Source: Blautia sp. (lineage in GTDB: Bacteria; Bacillota; Clostridia; Lachnospirales; Lachnospiraceae). Taken from it: a DNA stretch of 64,000 bases. The stretch covers positions 62,001-126,000 of the forward strand of contig JARIAR010000009.1 in assembly GCA_029257805.1 (NCBI GenBank), given 5' to 3'. Numbering within the stretch: the stretch's first letter is position 1; each line of letters starts with the position of its first letter. The notes beneath the pieces were generated by a model. That model worked only from the letters and a program-made list of their open reading frames with translations. It searched no databases and was not told the origin of the DNA. Positions 51,267-59,717 of this stretch are shown one piece after another. The position numbers and the translations under genes are program-made.

Positions 51267-51731
51267 ATGACCAGACAGGAATTTGATATTGTGGAATTCT
51301 TTTATATGGATTTAAATATGAACAAGGATTCTTTTTGCACAGCATATCAAAAAAATACGGATGGATTTGCAACAAAAATTCAGCGGGAATTTTATGAAGA
51401 GAAATTTAAAAAAGAAAGAGGGAGTAAACAAGAAATTTTAGCCCTTCAAAATCAGTTAAAGAAATTCAGTAAAGAAAGTACTGATCTGCGGAAAAAAATA
51501 GAAAGATTGCAATGTTGGACATTGTATGAAAATTCTCAATGTTTTTCTGATAAGCATTACAAGGAACTATATGAATGCATTTTTGCTGAAAAATTATCAG
51601 AAGAAAAAGCTATTGAAGTGATAACATATACCCTAGGATTTTCTCCTGAAAAGATAAGTATTCTCACAAAGGCAAAGGTATATGAAATCAATCGAGACAA
51701 GGAATTTGATTTTAATCAAAATTATCACTGA
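51267..51731 (+). CDS. Hypothetical coiled-coil protein at the element's right end
   Basis: 154 residues. A central coiled coil (about 45-85) is flanked by helices. Starts after AAAACGAAAGGGG (51242-51254), the element's usual block, so it belongs to the element. No clean CATATT box (CTTATT at 51216-51221 is the nearest). Not recognised. It is the last element gene before the phoH junction. Confidence 0.65.
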   Translation: MTRQEFDIVEFFYMDLNMNKDSFCTAYQKNTDGFATKIQREFYEEKFKKERGSKQEILALQNQLKKFSKESTDLRKKIERLQCWTLYENSQCFSDKHYKELYECIFAEKLSEEKAIEVITYTLGFSPEKISILTKAKVYEINRDKEFDFNQNYH

Positions 51732-51735
51732 AAGC

Positions 51736-51750
51736 GGCAGATATCCTGCC
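51736..51750 (+). terminator. Short hairpin terminator
   Basis: GGCAG/CTGCC stem followed by TCTTTTGTATTT, 5 bp past the stop at 51731. Confidence 0.45.
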
Positions 51751-51829
51751 TCTTTTGTATTTAAGAACAGTCTTTTGTATTTTGTAACACCAGATCTACC
51801 TCAATAAAACTCAACCAGAAACCCTTATT

Positions 51830-52579
51830 TTATGCGGCTTGCGCCTCTTTTTTGTTAATTATAACACCACCATCCAAAATAATAAAGGCATTATCCAATG
51901 TACGACCTCTCATATACGCAAGAGGCGCTACTTCAATAAGACCTTTTTCCATATTTTTTGCAAATGTATCCGCTCCCATAATCTGATGCAAAGCATCGTA
52001 AAGAGGACGTAAATATGGATCTACTTTGCTTTGAAGATCGCCTGGAAGAAATCCAAGCTTTTCACCCGCTTCAATGGCAGGTCGTGTTAAAATAATCCTG
52101 CTTACTTCCTCATTTCGAAAAGCAGTTACTGCCATTGCCATTGCGAGATATGTTTTTCCTGTTCCGGCAGGACCGACACCAAATACGATCATTTTTTTTC
52201 GTATTTGTTCTACATACTCTTTTTGCCCAAGGGTTTTAGGTTTTACAGGTCTGCCTTGTATGGTATTACAGATTAAATCTTTATCAATTTCTGCAAGTAC
52301 CTGACCAATCTGTTCCATTGCAAGAGAAAGTGCGTATGTTACATTCTGTTTTGTTATGGCATTTCCTCTTTTTGCCATAAGAACCAATTCCTCAATTAGT
52401 TTCTTTCCCTGAGCAGCATTTTGCTCTCCGCCCAGAATTTTAAGAACGCCATCTCTGAAAATAAGAGTTACGTTCAATGTTCTTTCTATTAGTTTTAAAT
52501 ATTCATCAAACTGTCCAAAAACATTTCCCTGCAGATCAGCAGGTACTTCTGTGTGTAATTCAATAACGCTGTTCCCCAT
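51830..52579 (-). pseudogene. phoH: phoH truncated at the element junction
   Basis: 249 residues from the ATG at 52579 (AAAGGA 8-10 nt upstream), against about 320 in intact PhoH/YbeZ. P-loop GPAGTGKT at 136-143 is intact. Walker B reads FIILD then G instead of E: from residue 237 the sequence is 13 unrelated residues and a stop. Homology ends near base 51871. PhoH is a predicted RNA-associated ATPase usually followed by ybeY. Loss of the Walker B glutamate and the last third should abolish ATPase function. It overlaps the yqfD end by 20 bp. Confidence 0.88.
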
Positions 52580-53792
52580 CTGTTGCTGTCCTTTCTTGTG
52601 GTTCATCCTGCTGCACCGGCACCTTTTTTCCAGTCTTTTCCACAACGGTAAGTTTCCCTTTGCTTATGCAGGCAGTGTGATTTATCTCTATTTTAACATT
52701 ATTCTCAGATATTTGAACCCCTTTTTCCATTAATTTTTCTTCAAATGCCTGCAAATGTTTCCATGCTATTACTTTTGCTTCCTGACGAGAATAAACAGCT
52801 TTTGTTTTTTTATATTTTCTGGATGTAATACGATACAGATCAAAAGGAAGGCGAAAATTTTCAGTTATACAAACAGGATATGTCTCTGTTACCGTTTCCC
52901 AATCCTTTTTATCGCCTCCGTACGTAGAAAAATATAAAGGTCCTACACGGATTCCATAAGATGTTTTTTCTTTTTTTTGAAAAATCTTATTTTCATAAGC
53001 AAGGGGGAATTCATAATAATAAGACACCGGATGCTGAATGTAAATATCTGCATCTGCTGCTACATATTCATATCGGACAATCTCCTGTGCATCATTTACT
53101 ATGGCAATTTTTCCCGAAACAAGAGTTTCTTTGGGCTCACACTTTTCCCCAGGCTTAACAAGAGGGGTTCCAGCCCTGGTAATCATTTTTATCACGGTTC
53201 CTTCCGTCTCTGAAATAAGATCACAAGGCTTTTCTTTTTGAGGATTTGGGGGCTTTTTCTTCCCTTCCTGAATGTTAAGAAACAATCTGGTACCCATAAG
53301 TTTTGCAGAAACCCATGTAATCTGCGGGTACTCTTTTCTTATCATCGCTGCTAACTCATAACAATTTACTTTTCCTTTTGCCATTCCATGAACAACTCCG
53401 TTTTTTTCCAGAAACTCCAGAATCTCAGGTGTCGTATAACGGATATTTCCTTCTATATTTATATTCCATACATGAGTAGAAAGAAAAACAAGGAGCAGGA
53501 TACAAAATATCATTCCTGCAACAAAGCCTTTTCGATTTCTGTTTTGAAAGAAAAAAAACGGAAGTCCAGACTTTTTAATAATATGAATGTGAACTCCTGT
53601 TTTTCTATGTATGGAAGTAAGCCTGAAAAAATCTTTATAAAATATTTCTACATGTATTTTCTTTTTCCCTGTCCATATAATTTTATGCAGAATAATTTCC
53701 TGACATTTACAAAGATTCAAAAAACGTTCTATCTGTTCTCCTTCTATGGAAAGGCAAAGATATCCTTTGAAAAAATGCAATATTTTTTTCAT
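52560..53792 (-). CDS. yqfD: Sporulation protein YqfD
   Basis: 410 residues, family-typical. The N-terminal cytoplasmic part is followed by one membrane helix (about 88-107, FVAGMIFCILLLVFLSTHVW) and a large extracytoplasmic region with repeats of the FtsQ/POTRA style (WNINIEGNIRYTTPEILEFL). GAGGAGG precedes the ATG, 9 bp after yqfC. YqfD is a mother-cell membrane protein of sporulation. The gene runs into phoH. Confidence 0.92.
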   Translation of the reverse strand: MKKILHFFKGYLCLSIEGEQIERFLNLCKCQEIILHKIIWTGKKKIHVEIFYKDFFRLTSIHRKTGVHIHIIKKSGLPFFFFQNRNRKGFVAGMIFCILLLVFLSTHVWNINIEGNIRYTTPEILEFLEKNGVVHGMAKGKVNCYELAAMIRKEYPQITWVSAKLMGTRLFLNIQEGKKKPPNPQKEKPCDLISETEGTVIKMITRAGTPLVKPGEKCEPKETLVSGKIAIVNDAQEIVRYEYVAADADIYIQHPVSYYYEFPLAYENKIFQKKEKTSYGIRVGPLYFSTYGGDKKDWETVTETYPVCITENFRLPFDLYRITSRKYKKTKAVYSRQEAKVIAWKHLQAFEEKLMEKGVQISENNVKIEINHTACISKGKLTVVEKTGKKVPVQQDEPQERTATDGEQRY

Positions 53793-53801
53793 AGAGCCTC
53801 C

Positions 53802-54080
53802 TCACTGTCTGCCAAAAGAGATATTGCTTATTTTTCCTTCTATCTGCATTTCATCCGGTGCATACCTGGCAATTTCCAGATGGCTTCCATATATCGTGAC
53901 CTTTCCATGAAAAGCAAGAAGAACGATCTCTTCTTCTGTATATTTTAAGATGCTTTTATAATTTTCAATGATTGCCGCTGTCCATCCGGTTATGGTAAGA
54001 ATGGTATCTTTATAAGCTAGATCTTTGGGAACTTCCAGCGCTGTTACAAGATTTTCTTTCAAATGCCTTCTTTTTTTCAT
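53802..54080 (-). CDS. yqfC: Sporulation protein YqfC
   Basis: 92 residues from the ATG at 54080, supported by GGAGGA 7 nt upstream (the longer frame to 54188 overlaps its neighbour). It has the YabP/YqfC family pattern (GWTAAIIENYKSILKYTEEE, then GKVTIYGSHLEI). First gene of yqfC-yqfD-phoH. Confidence 0.92.
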   Translation of the reverse strand: MKKRRHLKENLVTALEVPKDLAYKDTILTITGWTAAIIENYKSILKYTEEEIVLLAFHGKVTIYGSHLEIARYAPDEMQIEGKISNISFGRQ

Positions 54081-54141
54081 AAAAAAATCCTCCGGCTTTG
54101 TTTCTAAGTTTATGCCGGAGGAAAGCTTCCTATGTATATTC

Positions 54142-54678
54142 TTATCGAAATAAAATGAGAGAAAACCATAAAATTGTGTTTCCCCCAAGATTATATTCCA
54201 TTTGCTGTTCTTCTACAATGGCATTTGCCACAACACCATGACTTTCAAGACAGGGGTGCATTTTATCCGGATGGCGGCATGGTTTACCTTCTATATATGC
54301 ACAAGGATCGCAAAGATCGCAGGATTCTGTAGAAAGAATATAAATTTCATAACCCGCATTTTTTAAAAAGTCTCCTACCTCTGTTGTAAGAGCTTCATGG
54401 TCTTTTCTTGATAATAACATTTCATCCATATTCATAAGATCCGAAACTTCAGCCACACTGGAGAAGAAAATTCCCTGGGGATAACTTTTAATTCGTTCTT
54501 CACATTGGTCCAGACTTCCCACTGCCGGCGGACATGCCCACGTACTTCCATATCGTTCACATTCCTGCTGACAAATGATTCGCACACGTTCCTCTATGGA
54601 AATTTTTTTTGTATCAATGATTCGATATTCATATATGGGAAAGGCGGAAATAAATTCCTCGAATTTCTTTATATCCAT
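54142..54678 (-). CDS. DUF2284 predicted metal-binding protein
   Basis: 178 residues with two cysteine groups: CQQECERYGSTWACPP near 34-49 and CDLCDPCAYIEGKPC near 119-133. This matches DUF2284, thought to bind metal or an iron-sulfur cluster; function unknown. It is 17 bp downstream of the dihydrouridine synthase, likely in the same operon. Confidence 0.85.
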   Translation of the reverse strand: MDIKKFEEFISAFPIYEYRIIDTKKISIEERVRIICQQECERYGSTWACPPAVGSLDQCEERIKSYPQGIFFSSVAEVSDLMNMDEMLLSRKDHEALTTEVGDFLKNAGYEIYILSTESCDLCDPCAYIEGKPCRHPDKMHPCLESHGVVANAIVEEQQMEYNLGGNTILWFSLILFR

Positions 54679-54695
54679 AGTATCTCCTTTTCATA

Positions 54696-55655
54696 TCACA
54701 TGTTTTCAAAAGAACAGCTGTACAGATCCTGCTGAGAAAAAAGCATTTGTACCGTATTTTCATAAGAATGAAGATTCTGTGCTTTTTTAATTTTTTTTGC
54801 ATACTTTTCGTAATTGGTAAAAGAAGGAGCCATATAATTCCAAAGTTCTTTCATGCGAAAAAGGACATTGCGTTCTCCATCTAAAATTTCTCTATAATGA
54901 TCATAAATTTCATCATGGAATTTACGAAGTGTATTTTTATCCGGCATTTTTCCATTTCGTATAAAAGAAACAAGTCCCGGATTTGCAACAAGTCCACGGC
55001 CATACATAAACAAATCTGCTTCCGGAAGCTTGGAAGTCAGATTTTTATAATCTTTTACTGTAAATAAATCTCCATTATAGCAAAGAGGGATATGCAGTTC
55101 TTTTTGCGCCATCTTAAATGCTTCGATTCTTGGATGATTCCCATAATAATCTTTTTGAAGGCGCGGATGAATAATCAGTTCTTTTATAGGATATTTTTTA
55201 TAAATATCTAAAAGGTATTCCCAATCCTCTTCATAATGCGTTCCGATTCTCGTTTTTATAGAAATTTCCATTGTACTCTGTGAAAAAATCTTATCCAAAA
55301 AAGAATCCAATTTTTCCGGTTCTCCCAAAAATCCGGAGCCTTTACCTTTGGCTGTTACCGTTCCGGAAGGGCATCCCAGATTAAGATTCACTTCCTGATA
55401 TCCGAATTCTTCTTTTAAAATATTGGCTGTTTCCATAAAATCTTCTGGGTTATTTGTAAGAATCTGGGGCACAACATAAAGCCCCTTATTATTTTCCGGC
55501 GAAACTTCTCGTATTTCTTTTATAGAAAAGCGTTTGTTAGGTTTCGCAGAGATAAAAGGGGTAAAATATTTATCCATGGGATGATAAAAATGATGGTATG
55601 CATTTCGATATATATAATTTGTAACACCCTCCATGGGAGCCATATAATCTTTCAT
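54696..55655 (-). CDS. dus: tRNA-dihydrouridine synthase
   Basis: 319 residues from the ATG at 55655 (GAGAGGAAAAG upstream; the frame to 55715 is longer than the family needs). FMN-binding TIM barrel: MAPMEGVTNYIYR at the start, NLGCPSGTVTAKGKGSGFL with the catalytic-type Cys region, IKTRIG, IHPRLQKDYYGNH, and CYNGDLF. Reduces uridine to dihydrouridine in tRNA D-loops. Confidence 0.93.
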   Translation of the reverse strand: MKDYMAPMEGVTNYIYRNAYHHFYHPMDKYFTPFISAKPNKRFSIKEIREVSPENNKGLYVVPQILTNNPEDFMETANILKEEFGYQEVNLNLGCPSGTVTAKGKGSGFLGEPEKLDSFLDKIFSQSTMEISIKTRIGTHYEEDWEYLLDIYKKYPIKELIIHPRLQKDYYGNHPRIEAFKMAQKELHIPLCYNGDLFTVKDYKNLTSKLPEADLFMYGRGLVANPGLVSFIRNGKMPDKNTLRKFHDEIYDHYREILDGERNVLFRMKELWNYMAPSFTNYEKYAKKIKKAQNLHSYENTVQMLFSQQDLYSCSFENM

Positions 55656-55723
55656 TTCTTTTCCTCTCTTCCTTATATCGTATAGCATTATATCGGTTAT
55701 CTTTCGCAAAAACAATCCTTTTT

Positions 55724-56545
55724 CTACATTTCATCCAAAATCTCACAGGAAATTCTGGTAATATAGTCTTTTTCATCACGTAAAGTTAAACTATCTAAAA
55801 TCCCATCTTCATAAAAATAACTTCCCAAATGTAATTCTTTCTTTTTTACGTATGTGAGAATTTTCCTATACGTACTTCCAATTTCCTGCCATCTGCCTTT
55901 ATGATATGCTATTAAATAATATCCGGCTGGTCTTTTCTGAAAAGAAATCCCTCTTGGCTTCTGGTCCAGTTTTTCATAAAACACACAGTAATTATCAAAG
56001 ATTCCTTGTTCAATATCTGTTTTGTTTTGCCGATAACCAATAGGGTATGGACTTTTTGCGGATCCTTTTTGACAATTATCCAACAATTTTCCTATTTCTT
56101 CTGCCCACATCCGTTCATCCGTCCCATATACTTCTGATTGGATCAGATAATATTCCGGTTCTTTACTAATATAGATTTCATCCAGGTCTTCTTCTGTTGC
56201 TTCCCGGATATATTTATTCTTTTTTTGAATCCATTTTCGTGTTTTTTTTAGAAGTATAAGCTGCTGATTAATCTTTTTTTCTTCTTTTTCAAACAATTCA
56301 AGAAGAAGATCCGGTGTACGCACTTTCATGTATTGACGTATTTCTTCAAGAGGTACTCTAAGTTCCCTCAATGTATGAATAACTTCAAACACTTCTAATT
56401 GTGGAACAGAATAATATCGATACCCATTTGCTCCTTTTATTTCTGGGGAAAATAATCCAATCTCATCGTAATAGAATAATGTATGTTTCGTAACGCCTGC
56501 TATTTTTGCAAACTCTCCTGTACTAATATAACTGTTTTTATTCAT
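55724..56545 (-). CDS. MerR family regulator with effector-binding C-terminus
   Basis: 273 residues. The N-terminal winged HTH ([40 protein letters not shown]) and the linking helix are typical of MerR. The C-terminal 150 residues resemble the GyrI-like multidrug-binding domain of BmrR/BltR. It is divergent from the MATE pump gene, which it probably activates on binding a drug. Confidence 0.9.
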   Translation of the reverse strand: MNKNSYISTGEFAKIAGVTKHTLFYYDEIGLFSPEIKGANGYRYYSVPQLEVFEVIHTLRELRVPLEEIRQYMKVRTPDLLLELFEKEEKKINQQLILLKKTRKWIQKKNKYIREATEEDLDEIYISKEPEYYLIQSEVYGTDERMWAEEIGKLLDNCQKGSAKSPYPIGYRQNKTDIEQGIFDNYCVFYEKLDQKPRGISFQKRPAGYYLIAYHKGRWQEIGSTYRKILTYVKKKELHLGSYFYEDGILDSLTLRDEKDYITRISCEILDEM

Positions 56546-56572
56546 TTTCTTTTCCTGTTTTTACAAAACTTC

Positions 56573-56603
56573 TTGACTATAGGGTTACCCGATACTTTAT
56601 CAT
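56573..56603 (+). promoter_or_regulatory. MerR-type promoter with 19-bp spacer for the MATE gene
   Basis: -35 TTGACT (56573-56578), exactly 19 bp, -10 TATCAT (56598-56603). The spacer carries the near-palindrome AGGGTTACCC (56581-56590). Overlong spacers with an operator inside are the hallmark of MerR-activated promoters. Confidence 0.85.
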
Positions 56604-56643
56604 AGCAGTTGCCCACAAAAATTTCAAGAAAGGTACTATTAAA

Positions 56644-57972
56644 ATGTCAAATTCAATTGCTAAAGATTTTAAATTTTTTTCTCTTTTGCGCTTTGCTCTT
56701 CCTACTATGATCATGATGGTTTTTATGTCCTTATATACCATTATAGATGGTATTTTTGTTTCTCGTTTTGTAGGTGCAGAAGCGCTTTCCTCTACTAATA
56801 TCGTGTATCCCGTTCTGAATCTCCTAATTGCAGCAGGGGTTATGCTTGCTTCAGGTGGAAGCGCTGTTATTGCAAAAAAGCTTGGAGAAAAGAAAGAGTT
56901 GGAGGCAAAAAAAGATTTTTCTTTTCTTGTCCTTTTTGGCGCAATAGTTGGTTTGGTTATTATGGTCTTAGGAAATCTTTTTATCACCCCTCTGGTGAAA
57001 ACATTAGGTGCAACGCCCCTGCTTATGGACTATTGCATAGATTACCTGAAGATTTCTCTTTTCTTCGCCCCGGCTTGTATGCTTCAACTTCTGTTTCAAA
57101 CATTTTTTGTAACAGCCGGAAAACCAATGGTAGGTCTTGCTTTAACGATAACCGGCGGAATTGCCAACATGATTCTGGATTACATATTCATGGTACCAAT
57201 GGGTATGGGAATCAAAGGAGCCGCTCTTGCAACCGGAATCGGGCAGCTTATTCCCGCTGTTACAGGTCTGCTCTATTTTACTTTTTTTCACGGTTCTCTT
57301 TATTTTGTATCACCGAAATTTTCTTGGAGTGTACTAAAAAACAGCTGTATGAATGGTTCTTCAGAAATGGTTACAAATTTTTCTACTGCTGTGGTTACCT
57401 ATCTTTTTAATATAACTATGCTAAAGTATCTGGGAGAAACGGGAGTTGCGGCTATTACCATCGTTTTATATGGACAGTTTCTTTTCACTGCCATGTATCT
57501 TGGCTTTTCCATGGGGGTTGCTCCTGTAATCAGTTATAATTACGGACGTGATCACAGGCTGCTTCTTCGCAAAATTTTTAAGATTTGCGTATGTTTTATT
57601 TGTATCTCTTCTATTGTGATTACTACAGTTGCATTCCTCAGCACTTCTACTATTGTACAAATTTTTACACCGAAAGAGACTCCTACCTATGCGATCGCAA
57701 GAAACGGATTTTTTCTATTTTCCATTAATTATATATTTGCAGGAATTAACATTTACGCATCCTCCATGTTTACTGCTTTTTCTGATGGAAAAGTTTCTGC
57801 TACTATTTCTTTTGTTCGTACCTTTATACTTCTTGTATTTAATATTTTATTTCTTCCTACAATCCTTGGAGTAACCGGCATATGGCTGGCTGTACCATTT
57901 GCAGAATTTACGACGGTATTTATCACATTGTATTTTTTCCATAAAAAGAAAAATATTTATCACTATATATAA
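56644..57972 (+). CDS. MATE family multidrug efflux pump
   Basis: 442 residues, about 12 hydrophobic helices, with MATE features (YTIIDGIFVSRFVGAEALSS near residue 27; GASGG-like turns; NMILDYIFMVPMGMGIKGAA near 170). Exports cationic drugs using Na+ or H+. AAGAAAGG precedes the start. Controlled by the divergent MerR regulator through a 19-bp-spacer promoter. Confidence 0.92.
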   Translation: MSNSIAKDFKFFSLLRFALPTMIMMVFMSLYTIIDGIFVSRFVGAEALSSTNIVYPVLNLLIAAGVMLASGGSAVIAKKLGEKKELEAKKDFSFLVLFGAIVGLVIMVLGNLFITPLVKTLGATPLLMDYCIDYLKISLFFAPACMLQLLFQTFFVTAGKPMVGLALTITGGIANMILDYIFMVPMGMGIKGAALATGIGQLIPAVTGLLYFTFFHGSLYFVSPKFSWSVLKNSCMNGSSEMVTNFSTAVVTYLFNITMLKYLGETGVAAITIVLYGQFLFTAMYLGFSMGVAPVISYNYGRDHRLLLRKIFKICVCFICISSIVITTVAFLSTSTIVQIFTPKETPTYAIARNGFFLFSINYIFAGINIYASSMFTAFSDGKVSATISFVRTFILLVFNILFLPTILGVTGIWLAVPFAEFTTVFITLYFFHKKKNIYHYI

Positions 57973-58000
57973 ATGGGATTCTCAAAAGAGAATCCCATTT
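57971..58000. terminator. Bidirectional hairpin terminator
   Basis: AAATGGGATTCTC pairs with GAGAATCCCATTT between convergent genes. Confidence 0.85.
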
Positions 58001-58051
58001 ATAGGTTTCGAATAATAATCTTATGACAACCATTCTTTGAATCTAATATTC

Positions 58052-59650
58052 TTATTTTTCTTTTTTATAAATAATCTGATTGTCTTTAATTGTCATTAAC
58101 ACCTGTATCTCTGCCAGTCTCTCTTTTTCTACTTTTAGCGGATCTTCATCCAGTACGACAAAATCCGCACGTTTTCCACATTCAATACTTCCTTTTTCTT
58201 CTTCCTCAAAGTATTGATAGGCTGCATAAATAGTAACCGCCTTTAATGCTTCCAGTACGGAAATTTTTTGATTTTCACCAATTTTCTTTCCGGATTTGGA
58301 AATTCTGTTTACAGCACTCCAGATTGTCCGGAGCATATCCGGCGGAACCACAGGGGTATCCTGATGAAACGTAAATTTCATTTGATAGTCCAAAGCACTT
58401 TTAGCCGGAGAAATCTGACTTCCTCTTTCTATTCCGAAATTTTTTATATGGATATCTCCCCAATAATACGTGTGCACAATAAAGAAGCTGGGAATCATCC
58501 CTATTTTTGCCATTCTTTTTAATTGATCTTTTCGTACAAGCTGCGCATGTACCATTACAGCCCGGTATAAATCTTTCTGTTTTTCTTCTGATAAAACATT
58601 TTCAAACTGTGTAATATACTGCTCCGCTGCCGCATCTCCATTACAATGTGCCAGTAATTGCTGTTTTTTATTTACTGCAGTATGAATATACTCTTTCAAT
58701 GCTTCATCTGTATAAATAGGATAACCACAATATTCCGTTTCCCCTTCATACGGTTTTATCATCCACGCAGTCCGCCCTTGAGGAGAACCATCCAGAAAGA
58801 TTTTAAATCCTCCTAATTTAAAGTGTTTCCAGTACTGATTTGCATACAAAGGTTCCTTTTCAAAAACATCTTCCTCCGTTGTAATATCAGCATATCCTAC
58901 TACATCCAATTTTAAAAGATCTTTGGAAGAAGCATATTTTAGTAATTCCAAAAGAGGTTGGCCCACCATTCCATCCTGCACAGTTGTAATCCCATAACCA
59001 GCATACATATCCTGGACTTCTACAATCAGATTCATTAGTTTTTCTAAAGATGGCATAGGAAGATTTGACTGAAACTTTATAAATACATTCTCCTCCATAT
59101 AACCATTGGGAGTTCGTGTGTTTTCTACTCTTCCATATTTTCCGTCAGAACAATCTTCCGTATTCTCATTGATCCCCTGTATTTCCAGACCTTTGCTGTT
59201 TGTTACACCCATATGTGAAGAAGCATGTACTAAAAGAACCGGATTTATAGTACTGATTTGATCAAGTACATATTTATCCGGATGACAGCCTTCTTCCAAA
59301 AAATTCTGATCATAATTACACCCAATCACCCAGTCATTTTCTGACAAATTTCTTTTGTCCATGAATTCTTTCATAGTTCTGATTATGTCACCGAAATTTT
59401 TACAAAGGGACAGGTCGCATTGTGCCATTGCATTTGCTGCACCTACAAAATGCGAATGTGCGTCAATAAATCCCGGAAGCATTGTCTTTCCATGTAAATC
59501 AATAACTTCATCGTCTGCTTTTTTTAAATCCATAATTTCTTCCAGGGATCCAACGGCAACAATACGTCCATTCTCCACACAGACTGCTTCTGCATATAGC
59601 TTTTCTTCCTTCATGGTCAAAATGGTTCCATTAATATAAAGTGTTTTCAT
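58052..59650 (-). CDS. YtcJ-like amidohydrolase
   Basis: 532 residues. Metal-dependent amidohydrolase fold: GFIDAHSHF (HxH), LLAHCNGDAAAEQ, FTFHQDTPVVPPDMLRTIWS, and the C-terminal KRADFVVLDEDPLKV strand return. Amidohydrolase_3/YtcJ group; natural substrate unknown. Single gene, preceded by GGAGG. Confidence 0.88.
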   Translation of the reverse strand: MKTLYINGTILTMKEEKLYAEAVCVENGRIVAVGSLEEIMDLKKADDEVIDLHGKTMLPGFIDAHSHFVGAANAMAQCDLSLCKNFGDIIRTMKEFMDKRNLSENDWVIGCNYDQNFLEEGCHPDKYVLDQISTINPVLLVHASSHMGVTNSKGLEIQGINENTEDCSDGKYGRVENTRTPNGYMEENVFIKFQSNLPMPSLEKLMNLIVEVQDMYAGYGITTVQDGMVGQPLLELLKYASSKDLLKLDVVGYADITTEEDVFEKEPLYANQYWKHFKLGGFKIFLDGSPQGRTAWMIKPYEGETEYCGYPIYTDEALKEYIHTAVNKKQQLLAHCNGDAAAEQYITQFENVLSEEKQKDLYRAVMVHAQLVRKDQLKRMAKIGMIPSFFIVHTYYWGDIHIKNFGIERGSQISPAKSALDYQMKFTFHQDTPVVPPDMLRTIWSAVNRISKSGKKIGENQKISVLEALKAVTIYAAYQYFEEEEKGSIECGKRADFVVLDEDPLKVEKERLAEIQVLMTIKDNQIIYKKEK

Positions 59651-59673
59651 GATTTCCCTCCTATTTAAACTTT

Positions 59674-59704
59674 AAAACGGTTAATCAAAATGACTAACCG
59701 TTTT
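59674..59704 (-). terminator. Terminator of the DUF2207 gene
   Basis: AAAACGGTTAGTC pairs with GATTAACCGTTTT, downstream of the stop at 59718. Confidence 0.7.
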
Positions 59705-59717
59705 GTACTCAAATATT

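Noticed and set aside
51830-51874. phoH ending as a sequencing error or simple frameshift
   Set aside because: Sequence beyond D236 shows no PhoH similarity in any frame and continues into element DNA.
56577-56987. 136-codon leftward ORF opposite the MATE gene
   Set aside because: Antisense shadow of a clear MATE coding region.
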